Assembly: GCA_964599775.1 (NCBI GenBank)
Contig: CAZRGZ010000005.1
Coordinates: forward strand, 1-64,000
DNA length: 64,000 nt
Source: CAZRGZ01 sp964599775
GTDB taxonomy: Bacteria > Patescibacteriota > Saccharimonadia > Saccharimonadales > Saccharimonadaceae
Reading direction: 5' to 3'
The position numbers were made by a program, and so were the translations under genes. Shown here one piece after another: positions 16,625 to 24,709 of the stretch. Below the pieces are notes generated by a model that saw nothing but the letters and a program-made list of their open reading frames with translations, had not been told where the DNA came from and did no database searches. Within the stretch, counting starts at the first letter, position 1. Each line of letters begins with the position of its first letter.

Positions 16625-17086
16625 ATGGCTGATCTTAAACAACGGCTTCGGGATGATCTGAAATCAGCAATGCTTGCTGGCGATCGTTTTGTTGCCGATG
16701 TGCTAAAGGGCGTCAAAAGTGCTATTTTATATGAAGAAATAGCGCAGAATAAGCGTGAGGCTGGTTTAAGCGAAACAGCAATCGAAGAGCTATTAATGCG
16801 TGAAGTAAAGAAACGCAATGATAGCATTGCTATGTATGATAAGGGTGGAAACCAGGAATTAGCAGACAAAGAGCGAGCAGAAATCAGAATTATTGAACAA
16901 TACCTCCCCAAGCAAATGGATGAGGATGAAGTACGTGACATTGTCGAGCGGACGGTAAAAGAGTTGAACGCAAAAAACCCACAAGATATGGGGCAAGTCA
17001 TTGGTAAGGTTCGAAGCGAAATTGGCACACGGGCAAATGGTGCAGTAGTGGCTCGGATAGTGAAAGAAACGTTAAGCAATAAATAA
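16625..17086 (+). CDS. yqeY: YqeY/GatB-tail family protein
   Basis: A 153-residue helical protein of the YqeY family, homologous to the tRNA-binding tail of GatB. The pattern LKQRLRDDLKSAMLAGD, then EQYLPKQMDEDEV and GKVRSEIGTRANGAVVARIV, is typical, as is the place next to rpsU. A role in tRNA or amidotransferase function is suspected for the family but not proven. It is 4 bases from rpsU and 9 from adk, within one operon. Confidence 0.9.
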   Translation: MADLKQRLRDDLKSAMLAGDRFVADVLKGVKSAILYEEIAQNKREAGLSETAIEELLMREVKKRNDSIAMYDKGGNQELADKERAEIRIIEQYLPKQMDEDEVRDIVERTVKELNAKNPQDMGQVIGKVRSEIGTRANGAVVARIVKETLSNK

Positions 17087-17095
17087 GGAGTAGGC

Positions 17096-17641
17096 ATGAT
17101 CATCTTCTTTGGACCAGCGGGTGCTGGTAAGAGTATCCAGGGTCAGATGCTCGCGGCACGGCACGGTTGGCGATGGCTCAGCTCGGGCCAACTACTGCGT
17201 GAAACCAGTAATACAGAGATTCTTGAGCATTTAAATACAGGACAACTTGTTTCCGATGAGCAAGTCAATGAGCTTATGGGTGAAGCTCTCCAAAAGGCAA
17301 AAGACATCAAGCATGTTATTCTTGATGGTTATCCGAGAAAAATGTCACAAGCAGAATGGCTAGTAGAGAATCAGCCGCTGCATGAGCGTATTATTGATGT
17401 AGTTATTGTGCTTGAAGTGCCGCGTAGTGAAATTATAAATCGCATGACTAAACGTGGGCGTGCAGATGATACCAAGGCGGCCATTGAAGAGCGCCTACAG
17501 ATTTATCGCCGTGAAATGTACCCGATTCTAGGCTACTTTGCTGACCATGGTGTGCATGTTGCACATATTGATGGGACAGGAACAGTGGGACAGGTACATG
17601 ATCGTATCGAAGCGGAACTTGAAGCATGCAAAATCGCGTAA
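17096..17641 (+). CDS. adk: adenylate kinase (short form)
   Basis: A 181-residue nucleoside monophosphate kinase interconverting ATP + AMP and 2 ADP. The P-loop GPAGAGKS is at residues 6-13; AMP-binding SSGQLLRE and LDGYPRKMSQAE follow; MTKRGRADDTKAAIEERL is a short lid without the zinc-binding cysteines of long bacterial enzymes. AAGGAGTAGGC precedes the ATG. The gene overlaps map by 16 bases; adk-map pairing is usual, normally in the ribosomal protein operon, whereas here it follows rpsU-yqeY. Confidence 0.92.
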   Translation: MIIFFGPAGAGKSIQGQMLAARHGWRWLSSGQLLRETSNTEILEHLNTGQLVSDEQVNELMGEALQKAKDIKHVILDGYPRKMSQAEWLVENQPLHERIIDVVIVLEVPRSEIINRMTKRGRADDTKAAIEERLQIYRREMYPILGYFADHGVHVAHIDGTGTVGQVHDRIEAELEACKIA

Positions 17642-18381
17642 AGACAGCTGCTGAAATTGCAGATATGCGGGTTGGCGGTAAGCTACTTGCAACAATTTAT
17701 AAGCAGTTGCGAGAACGCGCTGTTCCAGGAGTGACTGAACTCGAACTCAACCACTGGGTTGCTAAAGAGATTAAAGCGCTTGGTGCAATGCCAACCTACA
17801 AAGAACCGAGCATTAATTTCCCTGGAGTCATTTGTATCTCAACGAACGAACAGATTGTCCATGGCATCCCAACTGAACAAGAGCTCCACAAGGGCGATGT
17901 GGTGAGTTTTGATTTGGTGATTACCTATAACGGCATGAAGACTGATTCAGCCTTCACCATGGTAATAGGCGAAGAGCCAGTTGGCGATAAAAAGCGGTTG
18001 ATTTCAGCGACAGAACAAAGTTTGTATGCGGGGATAGAAACCTTAAAGGACGGGGTCCATATTGGTGATATTGGTGCGGCGATTGAGGAAGTATTGAACA
18101 AGAATCAGCTCGGTATTGTGCGTGAGCTCGTGGGCCATGGAGTAGGTCACGAGATGCATGAAGCGCCAGATATTCCTAATTATGGCCAAAGTGGAACGGG
18201 CGGCATACTACATGCTGGACAAACGATTGCAATTGAGCCAATGGCAATGCTGGGGAAAGAACGAATCAAAGAAGAAAAAGATGGTTGGACAATAAGCACG
18301 CGGGATAAAAGCTTGGCAGCGCACTTTGAACACACGGTGCTAGTTACCCAAGACGGGTATGAAGTTTTGACGCAACTTTGA
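17626..18381 (+). CDS. map: methionine aminopeptidase type I
   Basis: A 251-residue metalloprotease removing N-terminal Met. The metal ligands are in place: VSFDLV and TDSAFT for the two Asp, GHGVGHEMHEAPDIP for the His, and IAIEPM plus FEHTVLV for the two Glu. There is no N-terminal zinc finger, so it is the short type Ia form. It overlaps adk and ends in TGA. With def and fmt it completes the N-terminal Met processing set in this window. Confidence 0.96.
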   Translation: MQNRVKTAAEIADMRVGGKLLATIYKQLRERAVPGVTELELNHWVAKEIKALGAMPTYKEPSINFPGVICISTNEQIVHGIPTEQELHKGDVVSFDLVITYNGMKTDSAFTMVIGEEPVGDKKRLISATEQSLYAGIETLKDGVHIGDIGAAIEEVLNKNQLGIVRELVGHGVGHEMHEAPDIPNYGQSGTGGILHAGQTIAIEPMAMLGKERIKEEKDGWTISTRDKSLAAHFEHTVLVTQDGYEVLTQL

Positions 18382-18384
18382 AAC

Positions 18385-18413
18385 TTGCCGAAGTGCCGCA
18401 TAAGCGGTATACT
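18385..18413 (+). promoter_or_regulatory. promoter of ftsA, leaderless type
   Basis: TTGCCG (18385-18390), 17 bases, TATACT (18408-18413). The ATG is 8 bases after the -10 box, so the leader should be about two bases; the AGGAG there is too close to the ATG to act as a normal Shine-Dalgarno site. Confidence 0.62.
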
Positions 18414-18421
18414 TTAGGAGT

Positions 18422-19678
18422 ATGCAAGAACTTTCTCGTTATGCTGTTGGTATCGATGTTGGCACGACGGCCGTACGTTGTGTCGTCGGCCACGTTGATG
18501 GCAGCGCACAAATCCCTACAATTATTGGAATAAGTTCGGCCGAAAATAATGGTATGCGAAAGGGCGTGGTGGTAAATCTTGTTAGCACAGCCCAAGCTAT
18601 CGATAAGGCTCTGGAAGAGGCGGAACGAATGTCTGGTCACCAGATTAATGGTGCTACTCTAAGTATTAATGGTGCTCATATTCTAGGAATGTCATCAAGG
18701 GGTGTGGTTGCCGTTGGCGCGCAAAGTCATGAAATAAATGAGGATGACCTTGCGCGTGTTGAAGAAGCGGCTACGGTAGTACAACTTCCGGCTAATCGTG
18801 AGATCCTGGATGTGACACCACGTAGTTACCAGCTGGATGATCAAGAAAATATCAAAGATCCGATTGGGATGACAGGGGTGCGGCTGGAAGTAGACGCACA
18901 TGTAATTACGGCTTTAAGTCCGCATCTTAAAAATCTTTTAAAAGCAGCCGAAATGACACATACAACGGTGCATCATACGGTGCCCTCAGGGATTGCTGCG
19001 GCACATGCACTTTTAACTGAGCAGCAAATGGAAAATGGAGTGGTGCTGGTTGATGTTGGTGGAACTACCACCAATGTTGCCGTGTATGAAGAGGGTGATT
19101 TGCAGCACATAGCTGTCCTACCAATGGGTGGTGTGAATATCACCAATGACCTAGCTATAGGGCTCAAAACAGATTTAGATGTCGCTGAGAAGTTAAAAGT
19201 GGAGCATGCCGTTGCTATGCCTAGTGCCCGTCAAGATGACGAAGGTATAATAAGCCTCCAGCTAGGTAGTGAAACTCATGAGTTCTCAACTCGCGATATT
19301 GATATGATTGTTGAAGCTCGGTTAGAGGAGATTTTTGAACGAGTAAACAAAGAGCTAAAAGCTATTGGCCGTGCAGCAAAATTACCGGGTGGTGTGGTAT
19401 TATCTGGTGGTACCGCTAAGATGAAGGGGCTGGCAGACTATGCAAAAGAAGCCCTTCAGCTACCTGCACGTGTCGGGAAGCCAAGTGGCTTTAGCGGCGT
19501 TGCCGAGAAAGTAGAAGAGCCGCAATTCGCCTCGGCGCTTGGGCTTATGCTCCTTGATCTAGAGGGCTCTGCTGGACAAAGCGGCTATACACAGAAAAGT
19601 AATAATAACAACAAAACCCCAACCTTGAGCGGAATAAGCAAGAAATTAACAGGGATAATGGGCAAGTTTCGTTCATAA
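18422..19678 (+). CDS. ftsA: cell division protein FtsA
   Basis: A 418-residue actin-like ATPase that tethers FtsZ to the membrane. Signatures include GIDVGTTAVRCVVG at the start, the SHS2/1C domain near residues 85-165, VDVGGTTTNVAVYEEG (phosphate-2) near 204, and VVLSGGTAKMKG near 324. The C-terminal end (GISKKLTGIMGKFRS) has the hydrophobic and basic pattern of the amphipathic membrane helix. It is followed by ftsZ after about 100 bases with its own promoter. Confidence 0.95.
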   Translation: MQELSRYAVGIDVGTTAVRCVVGHVDGSAQIPTIIGISSAENNGMRKGVVVNLVSTAQAIDKALEEAERMSGHQINGATLSINGAHILGMSSRGVVAVGAQSHEINEDDLARVEEAATVVQLPANREILDVTPRSYQLDDQENIKDPIGMTGVRLEVDAHVITALSPHLKNLLKAAEMTHTTVHHTVPSGIAAAHALLTEQQMENGVVLVDVGGTTTNVAVYEEGDLQHIAVLPMGGVNITNDLAIGLKTDLDVAEKLKVEHAVAMPSARQDDEGIISLQLGSETHEFSTRDIDMIVEARLEEIFERVNKELKAIGRAAKLPGGVVLSGGTAKMKGLADYAKEALQLPARVGKPSGFSGVAEKVEEPQFASALGLMLLDLEGSAGQSGYTQKSNNNNKTPTLSGISKKLTGIMGKFRS

Positions 19679-19719
19679 TTTGTATACAGTATAAAAAAGT
19701 ATTTTTTACGAATACAAAG

Positions 19720-19748
19720 TTGGTACACACGCCAAAAGGGTGTATACT
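19720..19748 (+). promoter_or_regulatory. promoter of ftsZ with overlapping inverted repeat
   Basis: TTGGTA (19720-19725), 17 bases, TATACT (19743-19748). GTACACAC (19723-19730) and GTGTATAC (19740-19747) form a near-perfect inverted repeat with one mismatch covering both promoter boxes. This placement fits a repressor site, but no regulator is known. Confidence 0.6.
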
Positions 19749-19780
19749 AAATGTGAACGAAGCGAGGGAGACAGTATTCT

Positions 19781-21019
19781 ATGCCTGAAATAAAACCAGC
19801 AGATATACAAGCATTCGCTACCATTAAGGTAGTAGGTATTGGCGGCGCCGGTGGATCGGCTGTGAACCGTATGAAAGACGCAGGCCTCAGTGATGTGCAG
19901 TTTATTGCTATAAACACTGATGCGCAAGCGCTTCATAATTCAAAAGCCGACGTAAAAATCCACATTGGTCGCGATACCACCCGTGGACTAGGAGCTGGCG
20001 CTGATCCAAAAGTGGGGCAAGCAGCAGCAGAAGAATCACGTGATGATATTAAAGCGGCGCTTGAAGGTGCAGACATGGTTTTTGTTACCATCGGTGCTGG
20101 CGGTGGTACTGGATCTGGCGCAGGGCATGTAGTGGCAAACATCGCCCATGACCTAGGTATTCTCGTAGTAGGCATTGCCACAAAACCGTTTAGTTTTGAA
20201 GGTGAAAAACGACGTCAGAATGCTGAATGGGCTATTGGACAGCTGGGGCGTGAGGTGGACACACTTATTACTATTCCAAACGATAGACTGCTACAAACAA
20301 TTGATCGTCGGACCCCACTGCTTGAGACATTTAAGATTGCTGATGACGTGCTGCGTCAGGGGGTGCAAGGGATTTCCGAGCTTATTACCGAGCACGGCTT
20401 AATTAACCTCGACTTTGCTGACGTGAAAGCTATTATGAGCAATGCCGGTAGTGCCTTAATGGGTATTGGCCGAGCTAGTGGTGAGGACCGAGCAATTCAA
20501 GCTGCACAACAAGCGATTGAATCACCACTTATCGAAGTGTCCATTGATGGCGCACGCGGCGTACTCTTTAATGTATGCGGTGGATACGATATGAGTATGA
20601 ACGAAATACAGGAAGCGGCTGAAATTATTACTAGTGCCGTAGCACCTGACGCCAATATTATCTTTGGGGCGACGCTCAAACCAGAGATGGAGGATGAGCT
20701 GATCGTTACGGTTATTGCGACTGGCTTTGATTCGGAATATGTTGATGATGCTCAGGCTGAAGCCCTAGAGCCAGCTACTCCAGGCGTTTTGCCAAACCAG
20801 TCAACAACAGCAGCTTCCGAACCCGAACAGTCAGAATCATTAGATGAAACTGAAATTGAAAAGATTGATATGGATTTGGATGATTCACCAAAAACCAGTG
20901 GCACATTTGCAGACGAAGATGAAGCACCTTCAGGGGGTATTTGGACACAGCCAGATGAGGATGAGTCTGATACTCCAGCATTTCTGCGTCGACGGCGGCG
21001 CCATCATGATGAAAACTAG
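19781..21019 (+). CDS. ftsZ: cell division protein FtsZ
   Basis: A 412-residue tubulin-like GTPase forming the division ring. The nucleotide signature GGGTGSG is at residues 107-113 and VVGIGGAGGSAVNRM at the N-terminus. From about residue 325 there is a long acidic disordered linker, ending in the conserved FtsZ tail DTPAFLRRRRRHHDEN, which should bind FtsA or membrane partners. GCGAGGGAG lies upstream of the ATG. ftsA precedes it and nrdR follows after 10 bases. Confidence 0.97.
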   Translation: MPEIKPADIQAFATIKVVGIGGAGGSAVNRMKDAGLSDVQFIAINTDAQALHNSKADVKIHIGRDTTRGLGAGADPKVGQAAAEESRDDIKAALEGADMVFVTIGAGGGTGSGAGHVVANIAHDLGILVVGIATKPFSFEGEKRRQNAEWAIGQLGREVDTLITIPNDRLLQTIDRRTPLLETFKIADDVLRQGVQGISELITEHGLINLDFADVKAIMSNAGSALMGIGRASGEDRAIQAAQQAIESPLIEVSIDGARGVLFNVCGGYDMSMNEIQEAAEIITSAVAPDANIIFGATLKPEMEDELIVTVIATGFDSEYVDDAQAEALEPATPGVLPNQSTTAASEPEQSESLDETEIEKIDMDLDDSPKTSGTFADEDEAPSGGIWTQPDEDESDTPAFLRRRRRHHDEN

Positions 21020-21029
21020 GTGGTGAGCT

Positions 21030-21503
21030 ATGAAATGCCCGCATTGTCATAGTGTTGAGCTAAAAGTACTCGAATCTCGTGATGCTGGGGATGGGGATGC
21101 GATTCGGCGAAGGCGTGAATGCTTAGAGTGTCACCACAGGTTCACTACTTATGAGCGTTTTGAGCGCCCTCCACTTGCAGTAATTAAAAAAAACGATGAG
21201 CGTGAGCTATTTGATCGTAATAAATTGTATGCGGCAATTCACCGCTCTGTTGGGAAGTTTATGAACTCAGATACCGAAATTGAAGAGATCGTGGCCCAAG
21301 TGGAGAGCGCATTGTACGAAACAGGAGAAAATGAAATCTCGTCGCATCTTATTGGTGAGCTTATTCTGACGGCCCTTGCGAAACGCAATAAAGTTGCATA
21401 TGTACGATTTGCCAGTGTCTATCGTGAGTTCAAGACGTTAGATGAGTTTGAGGCGGTACTGCGCCAACTGCGTACTCGCGATGGGCCACCAGAATTGGCC
21501 TAA
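21030..21503 (+). CDS. nrdR: transcriptional repressor NrdR
   Basis: A 157-residue regulator of ribonucleotide reductase genes. The N-terminal zinc ribbon is CPHC (residues 3-6) and CLEC near 31-34, followed by the ATP-cone domain (LAVIKKNDERELFDRNKLY) that senses ATP and dATP. The gene sits between ftsZ and the RNR-like gene, 12 bases from the latter, so the nrdR-RNR pairing is retained even though the RNR-like protein seems catalytically dead. Confidence 0.96.
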   Translation: MKCPHCHSVELKVLESRDAGDGDAIRRRRECLECHHRFTTYERFERPPLAVIKKNDERELFDRNKLYAAIHRSVGKFMNSDTEIEEIVAQVESALYETGENEISSHLIGELILTALAKRNKVAYVRFASVYREFKTLDEFEAVLRQLRTRDGPPELA

Positions 21504-21515
21504 GAAAGGAGGTAT

Positions 21516-23516
21516 ATGGAAGCAGCTCAGAGATTGGTGCATCGTCATTTTACAGATGACTATCATGCACCGTATGATCTATTTCGCTGGGGGGAGCGTA
21601 TCATTAAGCAAGGTGATCAGACTCGGGCTTTTGTGTGTCCTGAGCATTGGCGTCAAGAAGATATTGAGATTCTAGTCCAATCATTCGGACCAGAAGAGAA
21701 CGACTTGCGCCAAGTGGTTGATCGAGTGGTAAACCCTATTACCAAAGCGGGGTTTGCGACGGGGTATTTTCAATCTGAGGCAGAAGCAGATATATTTCAC
21801 GATGAGCTACAGTATCTACTTGTTTCGCAAAAAATGGTTCTTAGTACAGATATATGGCGTTCGATGGGGCGCCAAGCCGTTACTCTTTCATCGCCTCAGT
21901 CAGAAGAAGCATGTCATATTTCTGATTTATTTATGCGCGCAGTAGAAGCAGATGGCGAATGGTCTGCACAAGCACCGCCGGATAAGCGAGGTAAAGCACG
22001 GGCTATTTGGCAAGATATTGTTCGTCAGGCGTGGCAGCAGCCTCGCCCCATATACTTTACCGATGTGACACGTGTGAGGTACCTCCAGGATATACCAGAC
22101 ACTATACCCAGTGCAGAACTTTCCTTGCTTTCGTTTTTGAACGAGAATGGAGAACTGCAACTTGATGCGATAAAGCAAGTCGTACGTATTGCGGCAGTGA
22201 CGCTTGATATTTTGATAGATTATATACAAAGCAGCCCTGAAGTATTGCGACAAACTCGCCCAATCGCGATTGGATATACTGAACTGGCCGCCACATTGCA
22301 AAGTAAAGGCGTATCTTACGATGGTGACAAGGGAAGAAGGTTCGCCGCTTTTGTGACAAGCTACATAACAGGGGCTGCATACGAGGCAAGTATTGCCATT
22401 GCTGCTCGAGCTGGCAGCTATGAGACTTTTAAAAAGAATCTTGGCAGAGTTAGCTCCCAGCTACGATCTTTCCAGAAGAAGGTTGAAGAATTTCCATTCA
22501 CCGAAGCGGAGAAATCTACGCTGCAACACGTATGGGAAAATGTATTAGGCGCGTACAAGCAGGGCGTACGACATAGTCTTGTGACAGCACTTACGGACCC
22601 GGAAGCTATTATGCCATTACGTGATTTAATGCTTGTGACCAAGCTACCAAGTGGCGGTAGTGTGCAGATTGTGCAACCAAGCGTGGCTTTGGGGCTTCGG
22701 CAACTAGGCTATGATAAAATGCAAACGACCGAAATTGTTAATCACATTCACGAGCGTGGTGGTGAAACAGAGGAAGTACCCCACCTTCAATCAACCGATG
22801 CTACGGTATTTCGCCTACATGATAACGAAGCTCATCTTAAGATGATTTCTGTTGTGCAGTCTTTTCTGAGTGGGCGAGTTTGTTCGCCGCTCGTTATGGC
22901 AACGCAGACTACACTGCGGGATACAGAGCGTTTATTGTTTGACGCTTGGCAAAATGGCGTAGAATACATTCATATTCAGCGGCAGCAAAACGAGCAGGAT
23001 CAGCAAGAAATGGAGGAACCAATTATGCAAGAAAATACCCAATCACAACCTATCGAAAACAATCTTACGCCAGGTATGCCTCATCAAAGCCAATATCGGC
23101 CGTTGCCGCGCATTCGTAATGCAAAAACTTTTGCTTTTACTATTGACCGTGTGGAAGGCTACTTCACCGTTGGGGAGTATGATGACGGGACACCAGGTGA
23201 GCTGCTGGTGCATATATCAAAACTCGATACGGAAGCTATGGTACTGATCCAAACTCTAGCACAGACTATCAGTCACGGCCTACAGCACGGTGTGCCATTT
23301 GCCGTTTATGCAAAAACGCTGGCTTCAGTCCGCTTGGCTCCACATGGCACCACTGATGACCCGGAAGTGCCTGAAGTATCTTCAATCCTTGATTATATTG
23401 CACGGCGCATGGCGCTGCAGTATTTAAGCCTCGACGAGCGAATTGCACAGGGGCTAGATACGGAAGAAAATGCTGAAAAGCGAATACAGGATCGCCAAAC
23501 GAAATTAGTGGCCTAG
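21516..23516 (+). CDS. class II ribonucleotide reductase-like protein without catalytic cysteines
   Basis: A 666-residue protein that follows the adenosylcobalamin-dependent RNR (NrdJ) pattern end to end. It has an N-terminal FRWGERII and DLRQVVDRVV, a core with TRPIAIGYTELAATLQSKGV (248-267), HLKMISVVQSF, and a C-terminal block (GYFTVGEYDDGTPGELLVHI and GVPFAVYAKTLASVRLAP) like the NrdJ tail domain. The finger-loop motif NPCGE is replaced by IPSAE (197-201), so the radical cysteine and the conserved Asn are gone. The PTGTIS-type loop and the C-terminal CxxC are also missing, and only three Cys remain (41, 133, 456). It follows nrdR by 12 bases with AAAGGAGG. I infer a pseudoenzyme; residue mapping was by eye. 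Confidence 0.75.
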   Translation: MEAAQRLVHRHFTDDYHAPYDLFRWGERIIKQGDQTRAFVCPEHWRQEDIEILVQSFGPEENDLRQVVDRVVNPITKAGFATGYFQSEAEADIFHDELQYLLVSQKMVLSTDIWRSMGRQAVTLSSPQSEEACHISDLFMRAVEADGEWSAQAPPDKRGKARAIWQDIVRQAWQQPRPIYFTDVTRVRYLQDIPDTIPSAELSLLSFLNENGELQLDAIKQVVRIAAVTLDILIDYIQSSPEVLRQTRPIAIGYTELAATLQSKGVSYDGDKGRRFAAFVTSYITGAAYEASIAIAARAGSYETFKKNLGRVSSQLRSFQKKVEEFPFTEAEKSTLQHVWENVLGAYKQGVRHSLVTALTDPEAIMPLRDLMLVTKLPSGGSVQIVQPSVALGLRQLGYDKMQTTEIVNHIHERGGETEEVPHLQSTDATVFRLHDNEAHLKMISVVQSFLSGRVCSPLVMATQTTLRDTERLLFDAWQNGVEYIHIQRQQNEQDQQEMEEPIMQENTQSQPIENNLTPGMPHQSQYRPLPRIRNAKTFAFTIDRVEGYFTVGEYDDGTPGELLVHISKLDTEAMVLIQTLAQTISHGLQHGVPFAVYAKTLASVRLAPHGTTDDPEVPEVSSILDYIARRMALQYLSLDERIAQGLDTEENAEKRIQDRQTKLVA

Positions 23517-23563
23517 CATGAGCTCGCACCTAGGACATTGCCTATGCTATAGTAAAAGTAGTC

Positions 23564-23833
23564 ATGAAAACCTATATTTTTTATAAAGAGCTGAGTGATC
23601 ACGGTCGAGAAGTCCGTGAGTACTTGCGAGATTTTGAACGGCAAACAGGCAAGAAGTTGGTAGAGATAAACCCCGAAACTCGAGAAGGCGAGAGTCTTTG
23701 TCGAACATATGATATTGTTGAATATCCGACGCTATTGGCAGTGGACGAAAATGGGGTCATGCAACAAATGTGGCGAGGTACGCCTTTGCCGCAGATAAGT
23801 GAAGTGAGTTATTATGTGGGCAATCGTTTCTAA
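23564..23833 (+). CDS. thioredoxin-fold protein lacking the CxxC motif
   Basis: An 89-residue protein with a thioredoxin-like layout: YIFYKELSDHGREVREYL, then the cis-proline segment YDIVEYPTLLAVDENG. The redox CxxC is replaced by ELSDHG; one Cys remains (SLCRTY). It overlaps the VKOR-like gene by 20 bases, so the two are translated together; a partner or substrate-binding role in oxidative folding is plausible but not shown. The promoter is an extended -10 (TGC-TATAGT, 23545-23553) 10 bases before the ATG. Confidence 0.65.
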   Translation: MKTYIFYKELSDHGREVREYLRDFERQTGKKLVEINPETREGESLCRTYDIVEYPTLLAVDENGVMQQMWRGTPLPQISEVSYYVGNRF

Positions 23834-24452
23834 GCTGTTGGGTAAGAAAGACGCTAAAGCAGAGGAAAAGTCCAATAAATGGATTTTTGGTACCATGCTG
23901 GTTTTTGGAGTAATAGGGCTTATTGCTTCGTTTATCCTTTCGGTTGAAAAGGTCCATTTATTGCAAGACCCTGGTGCCCAGTTAAGCTGTAGTGTCAATA
24001 TTGTACTTAATTGTGCGAGTGTTATGGAAACGTGGCAGTCGTCGCTGTTTGGTTTTCCTAACCCCTTTATTGGTTTGATGGCGTACCCGATTGTGATTAC
24101 TGTGGCAGTGGCTGGTCTAGCTGGCGTACGCTTTCCGCGGCCTTTTATGTTTGCTGCACAGATTGGTTATGGTTTGGGGCTTATTTTTGCCTATTGGTTA
24201 TTCTTCCAAAGTGTATATGTGATCCAGATTTTATGTCCGTGGTGCCTCTTTGTGACGGTTGCGACCACTATTTTGTTCGATACTCTACTGCGATATAACC
24301 TGCGTGAAAATAACCTATATTTATCACAGAAAAATCATAAAAAGGTCCTAAAGCTGCTCGAAAGAGATTACGATAAAGCTTTTGTGGCCGTTTGGCTTCT
24401 ACTGATGACAGTGCTGGTATTTATACAGTTTGGCGAAGGGCTCTTTGCTTAA
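23814..24452 (+). CDS. vitamin K epoxide reductase (VKOR) family membrane protein
   Basis: A 212-residue integral membrane protein with about five hydrophobic helices. It has the loop cysteines LSCSVNIVLNCASV (near 60-70) and the active CPWC motif (ILCPWCLF, near 140) of bacterial VKOR, which reoxidises DsbA-like proteins with quinone to drive disulfide formation. No DsbA-like gene is beside it; the overlapping upstream gene is a thioredoxin fold without CxxC. The ileS leader promoter overlaps its stop codon. Confidence 0.88.
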   Translation: MWAIVSKLLGKKDAKAEEKSNKWIFGTMLVFGVIGLIASFILSVEKVHLLQDPGAQLSCSVNIVLNCASVMETWQSSLFGFPNPFIGLMAYPIVITVAVAGLAGVRFPRPFMFAAQIGYGLGLIFAYWLFFQSVYVIQILCPWCLFVTVATTILFDTLLRYNLRENNLYLSQKNHKKVLKLLERDYDKAFVAVWLLLMTVLVFIQFGEGLFA

Positions 24453-24472
24453 GCGGCAAAATGTAGTACTAT
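24444..24472 (+). promoter_or_regulatory. promoter of the ileS leader
   Basis: TTTGCT (24444-24449), 17 bases, TACTAT (24467-24472), overlapping the VKOR stop codon. Transcription would start near 24479, just before the T-box structure. Confidence 0.5.
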
Positions 24473-24478
24473 ATACGC

Positions 24479-24690
24479 ACATGCACTCTCTGGAATGCCA
24501 GAGATGAGTGGCTATCACCCACGAATGCAGCGGGAAGAAATTGCAAACCTGTGCAAGAGTAGAGCCCGACGCCACCGCCGCGTTAGAGCGAATAAATAAG
24601 CGCCAAAAAGAATACACTTCTTTTTAGGAAATCGGATGGTACCGCCCAAAATTTTGGGTTCCGATGGTCTAAAAAGAAGTGTTTTGTTTT
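24479..24690 (+). promoter_or_regulatory. T-box riboswitch controlling ileS, Ile specifier
   Basis: The leader holds the T-box core TGGTACCGCC (24637-24646) that pairs with the uncharged tRNA end. Upstream, GTGG and CCAC close a 7-base loop CTATCAC with ATC, an Ile codon, in its centre (24514-24516), a very short Stem I like the ultrashort ileS T-boxes of Actinobacteria. Downstream, CACTTCTTTTTAG (24615-24627) pairs perfectly with CTAAAAAGAAGTG (24669-24681) before TTTTGTTTT, a terminator that encloses the T-box, so control should be transcriptional attenuation. GGA (24634-24636) and TCC (near 24660) give the competing antiterminator. Confidence 0.88.
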
Positions 24691-24709
24691 CGAGAAAAGG
24701 AGATAACAG

